This document shows positions 7,983 to 17,618 of a stretch of DNA of 64,000 bases, in pieces; position 1 is the stretch's first letter; every line of letters begins with the position of its first letter. The notes beneath the pieces were generated by a model that searched no databases, had not been told where the DNA came from, and saw nothing but the letters and a program-made list of their open reading frames with translations. A program made the translations under genes and the position numbers. Source of the DNA: an uncultured Barnesiella sp. (GTDB lineage: Bacteria; Bacteroidota; Bacteroidia; Bacteroidales; Barnesiellaceae); NCBI GenBank assembly GCA_944320015.1, contig CALUFO010000002.1, positions 62,001-126,000 of the forward strand, in the 5' to 3' direction.

Positions 7983-9305
7983 TTATTTGAAGAAAAAGCG
8001 GTATATATCGTTTCCGTTGGCATAAATCAGCAGAAAAAGTAAAAATAACATACCGGCTACTTGCGCATTTTCCATGAATTTGTCGTTGGGTTTACGCCTT
8101 GTGATGACCTCATACAGCAGGAATAACACATGCCCACCGTCAAGAGCCGGAATGGGCAGAATGTTCATAAAGGCCAAGATAACCGATAGGAATGCGGTCA
8201 TGCTCCAAAAGGCTTCCCAATTCCATGTGTCCGGGAAGATGCTGCCAATGGCTCCGAATCCTCCTAAACTCTGTGCTCCCTCTTTGGTAAACACATATTT
8301 CATGCTGGATACATAGCTTGTCAGTTTGTTAACTCCCAGCTCTATGCCTTTGGGGAATGATTCCCAAAATCCGTAGTACTCGGTAACTATTTCATAGCTT
8401 TCGGCCAAAGGTGCCACGCTGATACCCAAGTTGCCCACGGAGTCTGTTTTTACTTGGGTGGTTCTCAACTCTCCGTCACGCAAGAAGTTTACGGTTACGG
8501 TTGTATTGGGCTTGCCGGCCAACAATTTTTGCATCTCTCTTAAAGCCGGAGTCTTTATGCTGTCGATAGCCTCTATGCGGTCGCCTTTTTGAAGTCCGGC
8601 TCGTTGGGCACCCGAGTTATCCATGGCTTCATATACGACCGGAGGAATACGATACATGGCAAACTGCTCCTCTTTGTCGATGAGACGCAGCATGAAGTCT
8701 TTGGGAATAGCTATCGATACGGTATCGTTGCCGCGCAACACGGCAACCTCTTTGGCCTCTACGATTTGTTGCAATGTTTCGCTCGACATGAAATCCAGTT
8801 CCACCCCGTCGGCCGAGAGCGGTATGTCACCGTCTTGGAAACCTATCTCTTTGGCCGACTGGCAGTATTCCATACCGGCATAGGCATTTTTGAAAGGAAT
8901 ATAAGAGGTTCCCCATGTATATACAATCATAGAGTAGATGAAGACTGCCAATATGAAATTGAATACCACACCGGCTACCATGATGAGCAGCCGTTGCCAT
9001 GCCGGTTTCGACCTGAATTCCCAAGGTTTGGGCGGTTGTTGCATCTGTTCACGGTCCATCGACTCGTCGATCATTCCCGATATTTTTACATAGCCGCCGA
9101 ACGGAAGCCACCCTATACCGTACTCGGTATGGCTGTTTTTAGGCTTGAACTTGAATAGGGAAAACCACGGGTCGAAAAAGAGATAGAACTTCTCGACCCG
9201 AACTTTGAATATGCGGGCAAATATGAAATGACCAAACTCGTGTACAATGACCAGTATGGAGAGGCTTAACAGCAGTTGTGCGGTTTTTATGAGGAATGTT
9301 TCCAT
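7983..9305 (-). CDS. rseP: RIP site-2 metalloprotease RseP
   Basis: An inner-membrane zinc protease of 440 aa that cuts transmembrane segments, classically anti-sigma factors and leftover signal peptides. The zinc motif HEFGH sits at residues 22-26 inside the first membrane helix, and the second catalytic motif NILPIPALDGGH lies near 390 in the third. Two PDZ regions fill the periplasmic loop (about 120-310, e.g. NSGAQRAGLQKGDRIEAID). It is 15 bp downstream of dxr, a pairing common in many bacteria. The ECF sigma/anti-sigma pair at the left edge is a possible client, but that is only inference. Confidence 0.97.
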   Translation of the reverse strand: METFLIKTAQLLLSLSILVIVHEFGHFIFARIFKVRVEKFYLFFDPWFSLFKFKPKNSHTEYGIGWLPFGGYVKISGMIDESMDREQMQQPPKPWEFRSKPAWQRLLIMVAGVVFNFILAVFIYSMIVYTWGTSYIPFKNAYAGMEYCQSAKEIGFQDGDIPLSADGVELDFMSSETLQQIVEAKEVAVLRGNDTVSIAIPKDFMLRLIDKEEQFAMYRIPPVVYEAMDNSGAQRAGLQKGDRIEAIDSIKTPALREMQKLLAGKPNTTVTVNFLRDGELRTTQVKTDSVGNLGISVAPLAESYEIVTEYYGFWESFPKGIELGVNKLTSYVSSMKYVFTKEGAQSLGGFGAIGSIFPDTWNWEAFWSMTAFLSVILAFMNILPIPALDGGHVLFLLYEVITRRKPNDKFMENAQVAGMLFLLFLLIYANGNDIYRFFFK

Positions 9306-9320
9306 TGAGTGTTGTGAAAT

Positions 9321-10481
9321 TTAAAGAGTCGATTTAATGAGATGAGCGGCATATTCGCGCGCTATTTTATTGGTGTAGACATAATCTTCGTATCGGGGCG
9401 ATTGGATAAACTCGATATGCGACATCGTTTCAGAGACGGTGCGGGCGATTTGAGGATAGGATATGGCATCGTCGAGGAACGCGGCGACGGCAATTTCGTT
9501 GGCGGCGTTCATGATACAAGGCATATTCCCCCCCTCGGCCACGGCGTTGAACGCACACCGGAGCAGCGGGAACCGCTCGAAATCGGGACGCTCGAATGTG
9601 AGTTCGGCATATTGTTCGAGAGAGAGTTTCGACGAAGAACTTTCCAATCGGGCAGGATAGGACAGGGCATATCGAATAGGCATCTTCATATCTTGGGCAC
9701 CCAATTGCGCCTTGATAGTCCCGTCGGTGAACTGTACCATCGAGTGTACGATCGATTGTGGGTGTACGGCGATTTCGATATTCTCGGGAGCCACGTCGAA
9801 CAGCCATTTGGCTTCGATCATTTCAAATCCCTTATTCATGAGTGTAGCCGAGTCGATAGTAATTTTGTTGCCCATGTGCCATTTGGGGTGTTTCAGCGCA
9901 TCGTTTTTGGTAACGTGTTTCATCTCTTCGGCGGTGAGTTTCCTGAAAGGCCCACCCGAGGCAGTCAAGATGATTTTTTCGATGGAATTGTCACCTTCGC
10001 CTACCAAGCATTGAAAAATGGCCGAGTGTTCCGAATCGACCGGAATGATGGGCGCATGGTGCTCGAGAGCGAGCCGTTTGATGAGATCGCCGGCTACCAC
10101 CAGAGTCTCTTTGTTGGCCAAAGCGATAGTTTTATGAGCCTCGATTGCCCGTATGGTAGGTTTCAGCCCGGCATATCCCACCATAGCGGTCACCACGATG
10201 TCGATTGGGGAGGCTTCTACGATTTCGGCGCAGGCGTTTTCGCCGGCATATACTTTTATGGGAAGATCGCGCAAAGCCTCTTTCAGTCGTTCGTAATGAG
10301 CTTCGTTTGCGATTACGACCGAGTCGGGGTTGAATTGTTTGGCTTGTTCGATCAGCAGTTCGACGTTATTGTTTGCTGTTAAGGTATATACTTCGAATAG
10401 GTCGGGATATTCGGCAACGACCTCTAATGTTTGAGTCCCTATCGAGCCGGTGGAGCCTAATATTGCTAATTGCTTTTTCAT
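9321..10481 (-). CDS. dxr: 1-deoxy-D-xylulose 5-phosphate reductoisomerase
   Basis: Converts DXP to 2-C-methyl-D-erythritol 4-phosphate with NADPH, the committed step of the non-mevalonate isoprenoid pathway. The 386-aa protein shows the NADPH-binding LGSTGSIGTQTLEV at the N-terminus, ALANKETLVVAG near 125, the metal/substrate segment VDSEHSAIFQCL near 150, and KITIDSATLMNKGFE with the downstream Glu-rich metal site near 215. First gene of dxr-rseP-rlmI-dpp3; a TACCTTTG element lies 40 bp upstream of the start codon. Confidence 0.98.
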   Translation of the reverse strand: MKKQLAILGSTGSIGTQTLEVVAEYPDLFEVYTLTANNNVELLIEQAKQFNPDSVVIANEAHYERLKEALRDLPIKVYAGENACAEIVEASPIDIVVTAMVGYAGLKPTIRAIEAHKTIALANKETLVVAGDLIKRLALEHHAPIIPVDSEHSAIFQCLVGEGDNSIEKIILTASGGPFRKLTAEEMKHVTKNDALKHPKWHMGNKITIDSATLMNKGFEMIEAKWLFDVAPENIEIAVHPQSIVHSMVQFTDGTIKAQLGAQDMKMPIRYALSYPARLESSSSKLSLEQYAELTFERPDFERFPLLRCAFNAVAEGGNMPCIMNAANEIAVAAFLDDAISYPQIARTVSETMSHIEFIQSPRYEDYVYTNKIAREYAAHLIKSTL

Positions 10482-10520
10482 TGGGTCTATTCAAATGTCA
10501 AATCCTCGATTTAGATTGCA

Positions 10521-10528
10521 CAAAGGTA
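10521..10528 (-). promoter_or_regulatory. -7 promoter element for dxr operon
   Basis: TACCTTTG on the minus strand fits TAnnTTTG and sits 40 bp upstream of the dxr start. A convincing -33 TTTG is not obvious. Confidence 0.5.
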
Positions 10529-10559
10529 TAAAATAATGTGTATCTTCTATAAATCGAAA

Positions 10560-11429
10560 TTAGAAAGTAATGTATTTTTCGGGGTCCAACGATTGTCCTA
10601 TGTGCCATAATTGAAATTCGGCCGTGCAAGATTGTTTGGAAGATTTTCCTTTTTCCCAGCCGGTTACGGCTATTTTTTCACCACCTAATACTTTGTCGCC
10701 GATATTTTTAAGCAATCCCGAATTGTATTTATAAATAGACAAGTAGTTGTTGTTGTGCTGTATGGCGATGATATATCCATAGTTGAGGGTGTATCCCGCC
10801 AATACGATTGTCCCGTCGAGGACGGCCGATACGGCGGTGTTGCGGGGGCATTGTATATCCACGCCGTAGTGTCCCTCCTCGGGATTGTATTTTTTTATGA
10901 TTTGGCCTTGCAGCGGGGGATAGAATAGTTTCCCGTCGATGGGAGTCGTGGGGGTGAAGACATTCAGGTTATATTTTTCTTCCTCTTCATATTGTTTTAC
11001 ATAGTCGGCCGCCAACTGCGATTCGGGCAATAGCGTATCGCCATGTGTGGCGAGCAGGCTGTCGGCTTGTTGTCCAATCGAGTCGATTTTTATTTCGCCG
11101 GTGAGTATGGCTGAAAGATTCTTGATGTAAATATCGCGCCGCTGAATCTCGGCCGCCAGCGAATCGACACGGAGAATCTTGTCGACCATCTCGATGCGAT
11201 CTTCGGTTTTCAGATAGCCGGGAAGCAGGTTCCTCACCGGCGTTCCCACGATAATCGAAAGAATGGCGATGACAATGAATACGATGAGCAGTATGGCTGT
11301 CATTATGGCTCCGAACCGGGAGAAACAGATTGTCCAAACATCTTCCAACGAGCTTTCGTTGAAAAACGTAAGTTTGTATTTCGACCGTTTCTTGGAGAAG
11401 AAATCGGGCTTGGGCTTATTTCGCTTCAT
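10560..11429 (-). CDS. M23/LytM-fold membrane protein, probably catalytically inactive
   Basis: A 289-aa inner-membrane protein. A basic N-terminus is followed by one membrane helix at about residues 37-60 (MTAILLIVFIVIAILSIIVG), a helical stretch, and a C-terminal LytM/M23 domain (about 165-285). The first zinc motif is kept (GHYGVDIQCP, His and Asp), but the HxH pair normally found in the strand after IAIQHNNNYLSIY reads YKY. The enzyme has therefore lost at least one metal ligand and is more likely an EnvC/NlpD-like activator of a cell-wall amidase than a hydrolase. It is transcribed alone; the dxr promoter lies downstream. Domain call firm, loss of activity inferred from residues. Confidence 0.85.
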   Translation of the reverse strand: MKRNKPKPDFFSKKRSKYKLTFFNESSLEDVWTICFSRFGAIMTAILLIVFIVIAILSIIVGTPVRNLLPGYLKTEDRIEMVDKILRVDSLAAEIQRRDIYIKNLSAILTGEIKIDSIGQQADSLLATHGDTLLPESQLAADYVKQYEEEEKYNLNVFTPTTPIDGKLFYPPLQGQIIKKYNPEEGHYGVDIQCPRNTAVSAVLDGTIVLAGYTLNYGYIIAIQHNNNYLSIYKYNSGLLKNIGDKVLGGEKIAVTGWEKGKSSKQSCTAEFQLWHIGQSLDPEKYITF

Positions 11430-11472
11430 AGATAGGTACGTTATAAAAGAATGATACTCATCGAGTATTTCG

Positions 11473-11480
11473 CAAATTTA
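11473..11480 (-). promoter_or_regulatory. -7 promoter element for the M23-fold gene
   Basis: TAAATTTG on the minus strand, 44 bp upstream of the start codon. The rest of this 268-bp divergent gap, up to the OmpA start, holds two weak hairpins (6-8 bp stems) and no recognisable gene. Confidence 0.5.
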
Positions 11481-11697
11481 GTAATTAATTGCCAACCGGA
11501 ATAGTCTCTTTTCATTTTTTATAAAAGGCTTACGTCTCCTAAATAATATAGAATTTTCACCATTCTTTTTTCGATAGTCGGTGAACACATTGTTTTATCC
11601 GGTTGTTCTAAGAATCAAAAACAGATAGTGGCATTTGCTCCATATTCCTGTTTTTGGGAACTGTAAATAGAAAATTGTATAATTAAAAAAATTTGAG

Positions 11698-12885
11698 ATG
11701 AGAACAAAATTTGTCTTTTCAGCGGTAGCTTTGGCTACAACGTCGCTTTTTTGCTATACCGAACCGGCAAAAGCGCAAGCGATCATTGTCGAAGAGGATA
11801 TTTCGGTAACCGAAGTCCTTCCCGGCAAGCCCCGGTATTATTCCGACAGCCATAAAAACAACTGGTTTATTTCGCTGGGTGCTGGCGGACAAACCTTTTT
11901 TACCGAGCATGTAGGTGATCAACACTATACATTGGCTATGGATTTTGCCATAGGTAAGTGGATTAGTCCTTATTTGGGATTCCGTTTGTCGGCGATGGGC
12001 GGAGCCTTGCATACCAACTGGCCGATGGCCGACGGCGTGATGACACACATGCGCTACGCCGCGGTTTATGGCGATCTCATGTGGAATATGTTCAACACCT
12101 TTGCCGGCTATAACGAGGATAGAGTTTTCTCTATCATTCCTTTCGCCGGAGCCGGGGGCATTTATTCATTCCACAATACTCCCTACGACAACAAAACGTA
12201 TGCTTTCCCGATTACAGCCGGTCTTAAATTGAATTTCAGACTGTCGCATTACGTTGATTTCTTCTTGGAAGGACGGGCTGCGGTGATCGGCGACCATTTC
12301 AACGGCATTGTCGAAGGGATAGAGGTCGAGAGTGTCGTATCGGCGATAGGCGGTTTTTCCATTAAATTCGGGAAAGAGCGTTTCAAAGCGTATGATGCTT
12401 ATGCCGACCGTATGGTTATTGATGAGTTGAACAACAGAGTCAATGTATTGAGAGGTCAATTGAATGCTTGTGAGTCGAGAGTCGTGGAGTGCCCTCCTTG
12501 TCCCGATCCTGTTGTCGAGGAGGTGACAGTCGTAGAACCCGCCGGTTGTAATCAAGAGTTGACAGGAGTGGTTCGTTTCACGATTAATAGCGCGGTCGTT
12601 TCGAACGAGGAAATGGTAAACGTGTATAATATCGCCCAGTGGTTGAAAAGCAATCCTTCTTGCAGCATCTCGGTAATCGGGTATGCCGATAAAGAGACAG
12701 GAACCCCCGAATATAACAAGGAACTGAGCCAACGTCGAGCCGAGGCTGTGGCCGATTTGTTGGTCGGGAAATACAACATCGACAAGAGCCGCATCGAGAT
12801 TGTCGCCAATGGAAGCGACTCTCAATTGTATCCTCAAAACAACAATTGGAACCGTATTGTCGTGTTTGCCGGCGTGGCTCGGTAA
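11698..12885 (+). CDS. OmpA family outer-membrane protein
   Basis: A 395-aa exported protein. A signal peptide (about residues 1-27, ending AKAQA) is followed by a beta-strand-rich membrane domain (about 55-225, alternating aromatic segments such as NNWFISLGAGGQTFF and LNFRLSHYVDFFLEGRA). A short coiled linker with the Cys-rich CPPCPDP follows, then a C-terminal OmpA-like peptidoglycan-binding domain (about 285-395: VIGYADKETGT...LSQRRAEAVADLL). It tethers the outer membrane to the cell wall. It is monocistronic, ending at a strong bidirectional terminator shared with the leu operon. Confidence 0.92.
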   Translation: MRTKFVFSAVALATTSLFCYTEPAKAQAIIVEEDISVTEVLPGKPRYYSDSHKNNWFISLGAGGQTFFTEHVGDQHYTLAMDFAIGKWISPYLGFRLSAMGGALHTNWPMADGVMTHMRYAAVYGDLMWNMFNTFAGYNEDRVFSIIPFAGAGGIYSFHNTPYDNKTYAFPITAGLKLNFRLSHYVDFFLEGRAAVIGDHFNGIVEGIEVESVVSAIGGFSIKFGKERFKAYDAYADRMVIDELNNRVNVLRGQLNACESRVVECPPCPDPVVEEVTVVEPAGCNQELTGVVRFTINSAVVSNEEMVNVYNIAQWLKSNPSCSISVIGYADKETGTPEYNKELSQRRAEAVADLLVGKYNIDKSRIEIVANGSDSQLYPQNNNWNRIVVFAGVAR

Positions 12886-12903
12886 TGGCATTGAAACCGT
12901 AAT

Positions 12904-12946
12904 AAAAAAACGGGTGGCACTATTGCAATTTGCCACCCGTTTTTTT
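12904..12946. terminator. Bidirectional terminator between ompA-like gene and leuB
   Basis: A perfect 10-bp stem (ACGGGTGGCA at 12910-12919, TGCCACCCGT at 12931-12940) flanked by seven A on the left and seven T on the right, so it works on both strands for the convergent OmpA and leu transcripts. Confidence 0.92.
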
Positions 12947-12959
12947 ATGTATATGCTCG

Positions 12960-14033
12960 TCAATGCTTCTCAATCCAATCGGCAATCCATTTGCCCACTT
13001 CGTCGGTGTGGTAGGCCTTTGCTCCGGGGTCGGCTATGTCCTCGGTTACGATACCGGCATTCATCGATTCCGAGACCGCTGTTCTGATTAGCTGAGCCTC
13101 TTCTTTCAATCCGAATGCATATTCACACATCATGGCTGCCGACAATATAGTTGCCAATGGGTTGGCGATATTTTTCCCGGCAGCTTGGGGATAGGAGCCG
13201 TGTATGGGCTCGAAAACCGAGGTGTGCACACCTATCGATGCCGATGGCAACATGCCCAACGAGCCGGTAATGACCGAGCCTTCGTCGGTGAGAATATCGC
13301 CGAACATGTTTTCGGTGACGATGATGTCAAAACTTTTGGGCCATTGTATCATGCGCATGGCCGCATTGTCGACAAATAAAAATTCGGTTTCCACTTCGGG
13401 ATATTCCGCGGCAATCTCCTGTGTGACTTCTCGCCAAAGGCGCGAGGTGGCGAGAATATTTGCCTTGTCGACCATTGTTACCTTTTTGCGTCGTTTCATG
13501 GCATATTCATAAGCGAGCTGTACAATGCGGGTAATTTCTTCACGGCTATATACACAAGTGTCGTAGGCCACATTGCCGTCTTCGCTGCGACCTTGCGGCC
13601 GACCGAAATAGAGGCCGCCGGTCAGTTCGCGGATACACATGAAATCGGCTCCGTCGATGATGTCGGAGCGAAGTGGCGATTTATGTATTAAGCCGGGAAA
13701 TGTCGTGATCGGGCGGATATTGGCAAAGAGCCCCAGTTTTTTCCGCATGGCGAGCAGCCCTTGTTCGGGGCGCACGGTCGCGTTGGGGTTGTTGTCGTAC
13801 TTGGGTGAACCTATGGCGCCAAACAGAACGGCATCGGAGCGCAGGCACAATTCGTGGGTAGAGTCGGGGTAGGGCGACCCCGTTTCTTCTATGGCGCAAG
13901 CTCCCACGGGCGCTATCTGATATTCCAGCGCATGGCCGAATTTTTTACAAACCGCTTTGGTTACATTCAATGCCTGTTCGATAACTTCCGGGCCTATTCC
14001 GTCGCCCGGTAATACTGCGATATGCAAATCCAT
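12960..14033 (-). CDS. leuB: 3-isopropylmalate dehydrogenase
   Basis: Oxidises and decarboxylates 3-isopropylmalate to 2-oxoisocaproate with NAD+, the third dedicated step of leucine synthesis. The 357-aa protein has the family signatures [14 protein letters not shown] (residues 9-22), the substrate-binding Arg run (LFANIRPI, near 103), YSREEI, the catalytic Lys in MVDKANIL near 195, and the Mg-binding Asp in [14 protein letters not shown]. It closes the five-gene leu operon, 14 bp after the second synthase. The same enzyme can process 3-methylmalate in a citramalate route, which matters because of its neighbour. Confidence 0.98.
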   Translation of the reverse strand: MDLHIAVLPGDGIGPEVIEQALNVTKAVCKKFGHALEYQIAPVGACAIEETGSPYPDSTHELCLRSDAVLFGAIGSPKYDNNPNATVRPEQGLLAMRKKLGLFANIRPITTFPGLIHKSPLRSDIIDGADFMCIRELTGGLYFGRPQGRSEDGNVAYDTCVYSREEITRIVQLAYEYAMKRRKKVTMVDKANILATSRLWREVTQEIAAEYPEVETEFLFVDNAAMRMIQWPKSFDIIVTENMFGDILTDEGSVITGSLGMLPSASIGVHTSVFEPIHGSYPQAAGKNIANPLATILSAAMMCEYAFGLKEEAQLIRTAVSESMNAGIVTEDIADPGAKAYHTDEVGKWIADWIEKH

Positions 14034-14047
14034 ATTATCTTTTGATT

Positions 14048-15589
14048 TTAGTTTTTTACAGTATGGTTGGTGGTTTTATCTTCTATTAAGTTGAGCATTT
14101 TGATGGTCGCTTGTATAGCCGCTTCCATTTGGTCGGCGTCCAAGCCTTGTGTTTTCAAGACACTTCCGTTATAATCCCATGAAATGACAGTTTGAACCAA
14201 CGCATCGGTGCGTCCGCCGGGCGGGATATTCACGGTATAGTTTGTCAGCAGGGGGAATGTGCGACCCAGTTGTTCTTTGTATATTTTGCGAATGGCTTTT
14301 ACAAAAGCGTCGTACTGGCCGTCGCCGGTAGAGGCGCCTTCATACACTTTCCCGTTAACCTCGATAGCGATGATGGCGACGGGTTTCAGCCCTTGTGAGA
14401 GATTGAGCGTGTAGTTTACCACTTTGACATGTTGGGCGATAGCTTGGTGCTTCAATACGTCCGAGATGATGTAAGGAAGGTCTTCGGGTGTGACAATCTC
14501 TTTTTTGTCGCTTAACTCGACAACCCGCTGGGTTACCCGTTGTATCGACTCATCGTCGAGTTCTATGCCCAACGCATCGAGATTTTTGCGAATGTTGGCG
14601 CGCCCCGAGGTTTTTCCGAGGGCGTATTCGCGTTTTCTGCCGAACCGTTCGGGCAACAGGTCGTTGTAATAAAGGTTGTTTTTATTATCACCGTCGGCGT
14701 GGACTCCGGCGCACTGAGTGAAAACCGATTCCCCGATAATAGGTTTATTGGCGGCCACTCGTACTCCCGAATAGGATTCGACGATGCGGCTCACTTTGTT
14801 GACCATATTTTCGGTTACACCGGTAGCCGCTTTCACATGGTCGTGCAAGACAGCCAAAACGCTGGTGAGCGGAGCGTTTCCGGCTCTTTCGCCCAATCCG
14901 TTTACGGTACAGTGAACGCCTTGTATCCCGGTAAGAGCCGCGGCGAAGGTGTTGGCTGTCGCTAAGTCGTAATCGTTGTGGGCGTGGAAATCGAATCTCA
15001 AATCGGGATAGCGCCGGCGCATGGCCCGGCAAAACTTCAACGTTTGGAGCGGATTCAGAATGCCCAGTGTGTCGGGGAGCATGAATCGTTCGATAGCCTC
15101 GTTTTTCAAGGCGTCCATCAATTGATATACATATTGCGGGGAATGTTGTATTCCGTTGGACCAGTCTTCGAGATAGAGGTTGATTTTCAATCCCGCGTCT
15201 CTGGCTTTCCGAACCGTTTGCTTGATATCTTCGATATGCTCCTGTATTGTTTTTTTCAGTTGAAATGTGCAATGTTTTTCCGACCCTTTACAGAGCAGAT
15301 TGATTACTTTTGCGCCGCAGGAGCGAACCCAATCGATAGAGACACCTTTATCGAGAAAGCCCAAAATCTCGATTTTATCGATATGGCCTCGTTTCTCTGC
15401 CCATTCGCATAGCTGTTTGGCCATTTCGTATTCACCGGAAGAGACCCGTGCCGAGGCTATTTCGATGCGGGGAATTTTCAAATCTTCGAGAAGTAGTCGG
15501 GCAATACTCAATTTTTCTTGCCGGGCAAACGACACCCCCGAAGTTTGCTCTCCGTCCCGCAACGTGGTATCCATAATTTCTACAAACAT
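14048..15589 (-). CDS. Second 2-isopropylmalate/citramalate synthase-family enzyme in the leu operon
   Basis: A 513-aa DRE-TIM aldolase with catalytic signature [16 protein letters not shown] at the N-terminus, metal ligands in [16 protein letters not shown] (about 205), [14 protein letters not shown] (about 235), and a C-terminal LeuA-type allosteric domain (about 385-500). It condenses acetyl-CoA with a 2-oxo acid. It is clearly different from leuA of the same operon, and its N-terminal aldolase half (e.g. [26 protein letters not shown]) resembles the CimA/LeuA2 branch. Placement between leuD and leuB suggests it feeds pyruvate into the shared leuCDB steps as citramalate synthase, giving 2-oxobutyrate for isoleucine. 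The substrate is inference; a second isopropylmalate synthase remains possible. Confidence 0.85.
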   Translation of the reverse strand: MFVEIMDTTLRDGEQTSGVSFARQEKLSIARLLLEDLKIPRIEIASARVSSGEYEMAKQLCEWAEKRGHIDKIEILGFLDKGVSIDWVRSCGAKVINLLCKGSEKHCTFQLKKTIQEHIEDIKQTVRKARDAGLKINLYLEDWSNGIQHSPQYVYQLMDALKNEAIERFMLPDTLGILNPLQTLKFCRAMRRRYPDLRFDFHAHNDYDLATANTFAAALTGIQGVHCTVNGLGERAGNAPLTSVLAVLHDHVKAATGVTENMVNKVSRIVESYSGVRVAANKPIIGESVFTQCAGVHADGDNKNNLYYNDLLPERFGRKREYALGKTSGRANIRKNLDALGIELDDESIQRVTQRVVELSDKKEIVTPEDLPYIISDVLKHQAIAQHVKVVNYTLNLSQGLKPVAIIAIEVNGKVYEGASTGDGQYDAFVKAIRKIYKEQLGRTFPLLTNYTVNIPPGGRTDALVQTVISWDYNGSVLKTQGLDADQMEAAIQATIKMLNLIEDKTTNHTVKN

Positions 15590-15605
15590 AGTCTGTTGCG
15601 ATAGC

Positions 15606-16196
15606 TTATTGATGTTTTTCTTCCCAATCTTCTATATCTCGCTTCTTGCTGAGCAGATAGTCGATGTCGTCATATCCGTTGAGCAAGCAGTTTTTCTTAT
15701 AGGGGTTTATTTCGAAATGTTCCGATGCACCGCTGGCATTGTCGGTAATAGTTTGGTTGGGCAGGTCGATTGTCACTGTCGATTTCGGGTCGGATTGAAT
15801 GTGGCTGAACAGGTCGGCCAAGAAAGAGTCCGAGACCACGACCGGCAACACGCCGTTGTTGAGTGCGTTGTTTTTGAAGATGTCGGCAAAGAAACTGGAT
15901 ACGACTACCCGGAGCCCATATCCGGCAATAGCCCAGGCGGCATGCTCGCGACTGGAACCGCTCCCGAAATTTTTTCCGGCTACCAAGACTGTTCCCGAAT
16001 ATTGGGGATTGTTGAGAACAAAGTCGGCGATAGGTTGTCCTGTTTTATCATAACGCCAGTCTCGGAAAAGGTTCTCGCCGAATCCTTCACGGGATACGGC
16101 TTTCAAGAAGCGAGCCGGTATGATTTGGTCGGTATCTACATTCTCTTGCGGGAGAGGGATACACGAAGATGTTATAATATCGATTTTTTGAATCAT
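15606..16196 (-). CDS. leuD: 3-isopropylmalate dehydratase small subunit
   Basis: The swivelling-domain subunit of isopropylmalate isomerase, which with LeuC converts 2- to 3-isopropylmalate. At 196 aa it has normal length. Visible motifs: [19 protein letters not shown] (about 14-32), the [17 protein letters not shown] substrate loop (about 75-91) and [28 protein letters not shown]. It lies 18 bp after leuC and 16 bp before the second synthase. Confidence 0.98.
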   Translation of the reverse strand: MIQKIDIITSSCIPLPQENVDTDQIIPARFLKAVSREGFGENLFRDWRYDKTGQPIADFVLNNPQYSGTVLVAGKNFGSGSSREHAAWAIAGYGLRVVVSSFFADIFKNNALNNGVLPVVVSDSFLADLFSHIQSDPKSTVTIDLPNQTITDNASGASEHFEINPYKKNCLLNGYDDIDYLLSKKRDIEDWEEKHQ

Positions 16197-16214
16197 GATA
16201 GTATGAGTATGCGA

Positions 16215-17609
16215 TTATAAAAATGTTCTGGGATCGGTTATTTCGCCTGTGATGGCTGCCGCCGCAGCGACCAACGGTCCAGCGAGTATGGTGCGGGCTC
16301 CGGGGCCTTGCCGGCCTTCGAAGTTGCGGTTTGAGGTCGATACGGCGTATTTCTCGGCGGGCACTTTGTCTTCATTCATAGCCAAGCACGCCGAACAACC
16401 GGGTTGTCGTATTTCAAAACCGGCTTCCGACAGTATGCGGTCGAGCCCTTCCGCTTTGATTTGACGGGCTACGGCTTGGGAGCCCGGTACCAGCCATGCG
16501 GTTACATGGCTATTTTTTTTGTGACCTTTAACCAAAGCGGCGAAGGCTCTGAAATCTTCGATGCGGCCGTTGGTGCAACTTCCCAAAAAGACGTAATCGA
16601 TTTTTTTGCCGAGAAGCGATTCTCCGGCCGAGAATCCCATGTAACTCAAAGCTCGGCGGAACGATATTTTCCCGCTTTCTTCTATATTATCCTCGGTGGG
16701 AATTGTTTCGTCGATAGCGATTCCCATGCCGGGGTTTGTTCCATAGGTAATGCGCGGAGCTATTTCCGAGGCGTTGAATGTCACCTCTTTGTCAAACACG
16801 GCGTCGGTGTCGCTGTACAACGTTTTCCAGTAGGCCAAGGCTTTATCCCAATTGCTCCCTTTGGGGGCAAACTCACGATCTTTCAAGTAATCGAATGTCG
16901 TTTCGTCGGGGGCAATCAGTCCGCCGCGGGCGCCCATTTCGATACTGAGGTTGCACACCGTCATTCGTTCTTCCATACTGAGAGCCCGGATAGCCTCTCC
17001 GGCGTACTCGACGAAGTAGCCTGTCGCACCGCCTGTGGTCATGCGGGATATGATGAAGAGGGCAATGTCTTTTGCCGTGACCCCGAAGGGCAACTTCCCT
17101 TCGATGTTGATGCGCATGCTTTTGGGTTTGGGTTGTAAAATACATTGTGAGGCCAATACCATGGCGACTTCGCTGGTTCCGATGCCAAATGCGATGGCGC
17201 CGAAAGCGCCGTGTGTCGAGGTGTGGCTGTCGCCGCAAACGATAGTCATGCCGGGTTGAGTTAATCCGTATTCGGGGCCGATGACGTGGATTATTCCATT
17301 TTTTTCGTCTCCCAGCCCGTAATGGGTCAGTCCGAAATCCCGGGCGTTTTTGGCCAAAGTCTCCACTTGCTTGCGCGATACCGGGTCGGCAATGGGTTTA
17401 TCTTGGTTCAGCGTGGGAATGTTGTGGTCGGGCGAGCAAGTCGTTTTCTCCGGTCGGAACACCTTCAAATTCCGTTCTCTCAATTCGTTGAACGCTTGCG
17501 GGCTGGTCACTTCGTGGCAATAGTGCTGGTCTATGTACAATTGGTCGGGGCCACCGGTAACTGATGAGACCACATGGGCATCCCATATTTTGTCAAAAAG
17601 TGTATTCAT
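16215..17609 (-). CDS. leuC: 3-isopropylmalate dehydratase large subunit
   Basis: The catalytic iron-sulfur subunit of isopropylmalate isomerase, 464 aa. The cluster cysteines are visible as a single Cys in [12 protein letters not shown] (about 350) and the pair in [11 protein letters not shown] (about 411). Other family signatures are [22 protein letters not shown] (about 128-149) and the start [12 protein letters not shown]. Aconitase-superfamily [4Fe-4S] enzymes are oxygen-sensitive, in keeping with an anaerobe. It starts 9 bp after leuA. Confidence 0.98.
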   Translation of the reverse strand: MNTLFDKIWDAHVVSSVTGGPDQLYIDQHYCHEVTSPQAFNELRERNLKVFRPEKTTCSPDHNIPTLNQDKPIADPVSRKQVETLAKNARDFGLTHYGLGDEKNGIIHVIGPEYGLTQPGMTIVCGDSHTSTHGAFGAIAFGIGTSEVAMVLASQCILQPKPKSMRINIEGKLPFGVTAKDIALFIISRMTTGGATGYFVEYAGEAIRALSMEERMTVCNLSIEMGARGGLIAPDETTFDYLKDREFAPKGSNWDKALAYWKTLYSDTDAVFDKEVTFNASEIAPRITYGTNPGMGIAIDETIPTEDNIEESGKISFRRALSYMGFSAGESLLGKKIDYVFLGSCTNGRIEDFRAFAALVKGHKKNSHVTAWLVPGSQAVARQIKAEGLDRILSEAGFEIRQPGCSACLAMNEDKVPAEKYAVSTSNRNFEGRQGPGARTILAGPLVAAAAAITGEITDPRTFL

Positions 17610-17618
17610 GAGGTTGTG

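Noticed and set aside
9342-10382. 346-codon plus-strand open frame
   Set aside because: Antisense to dxr; no motif of its own.
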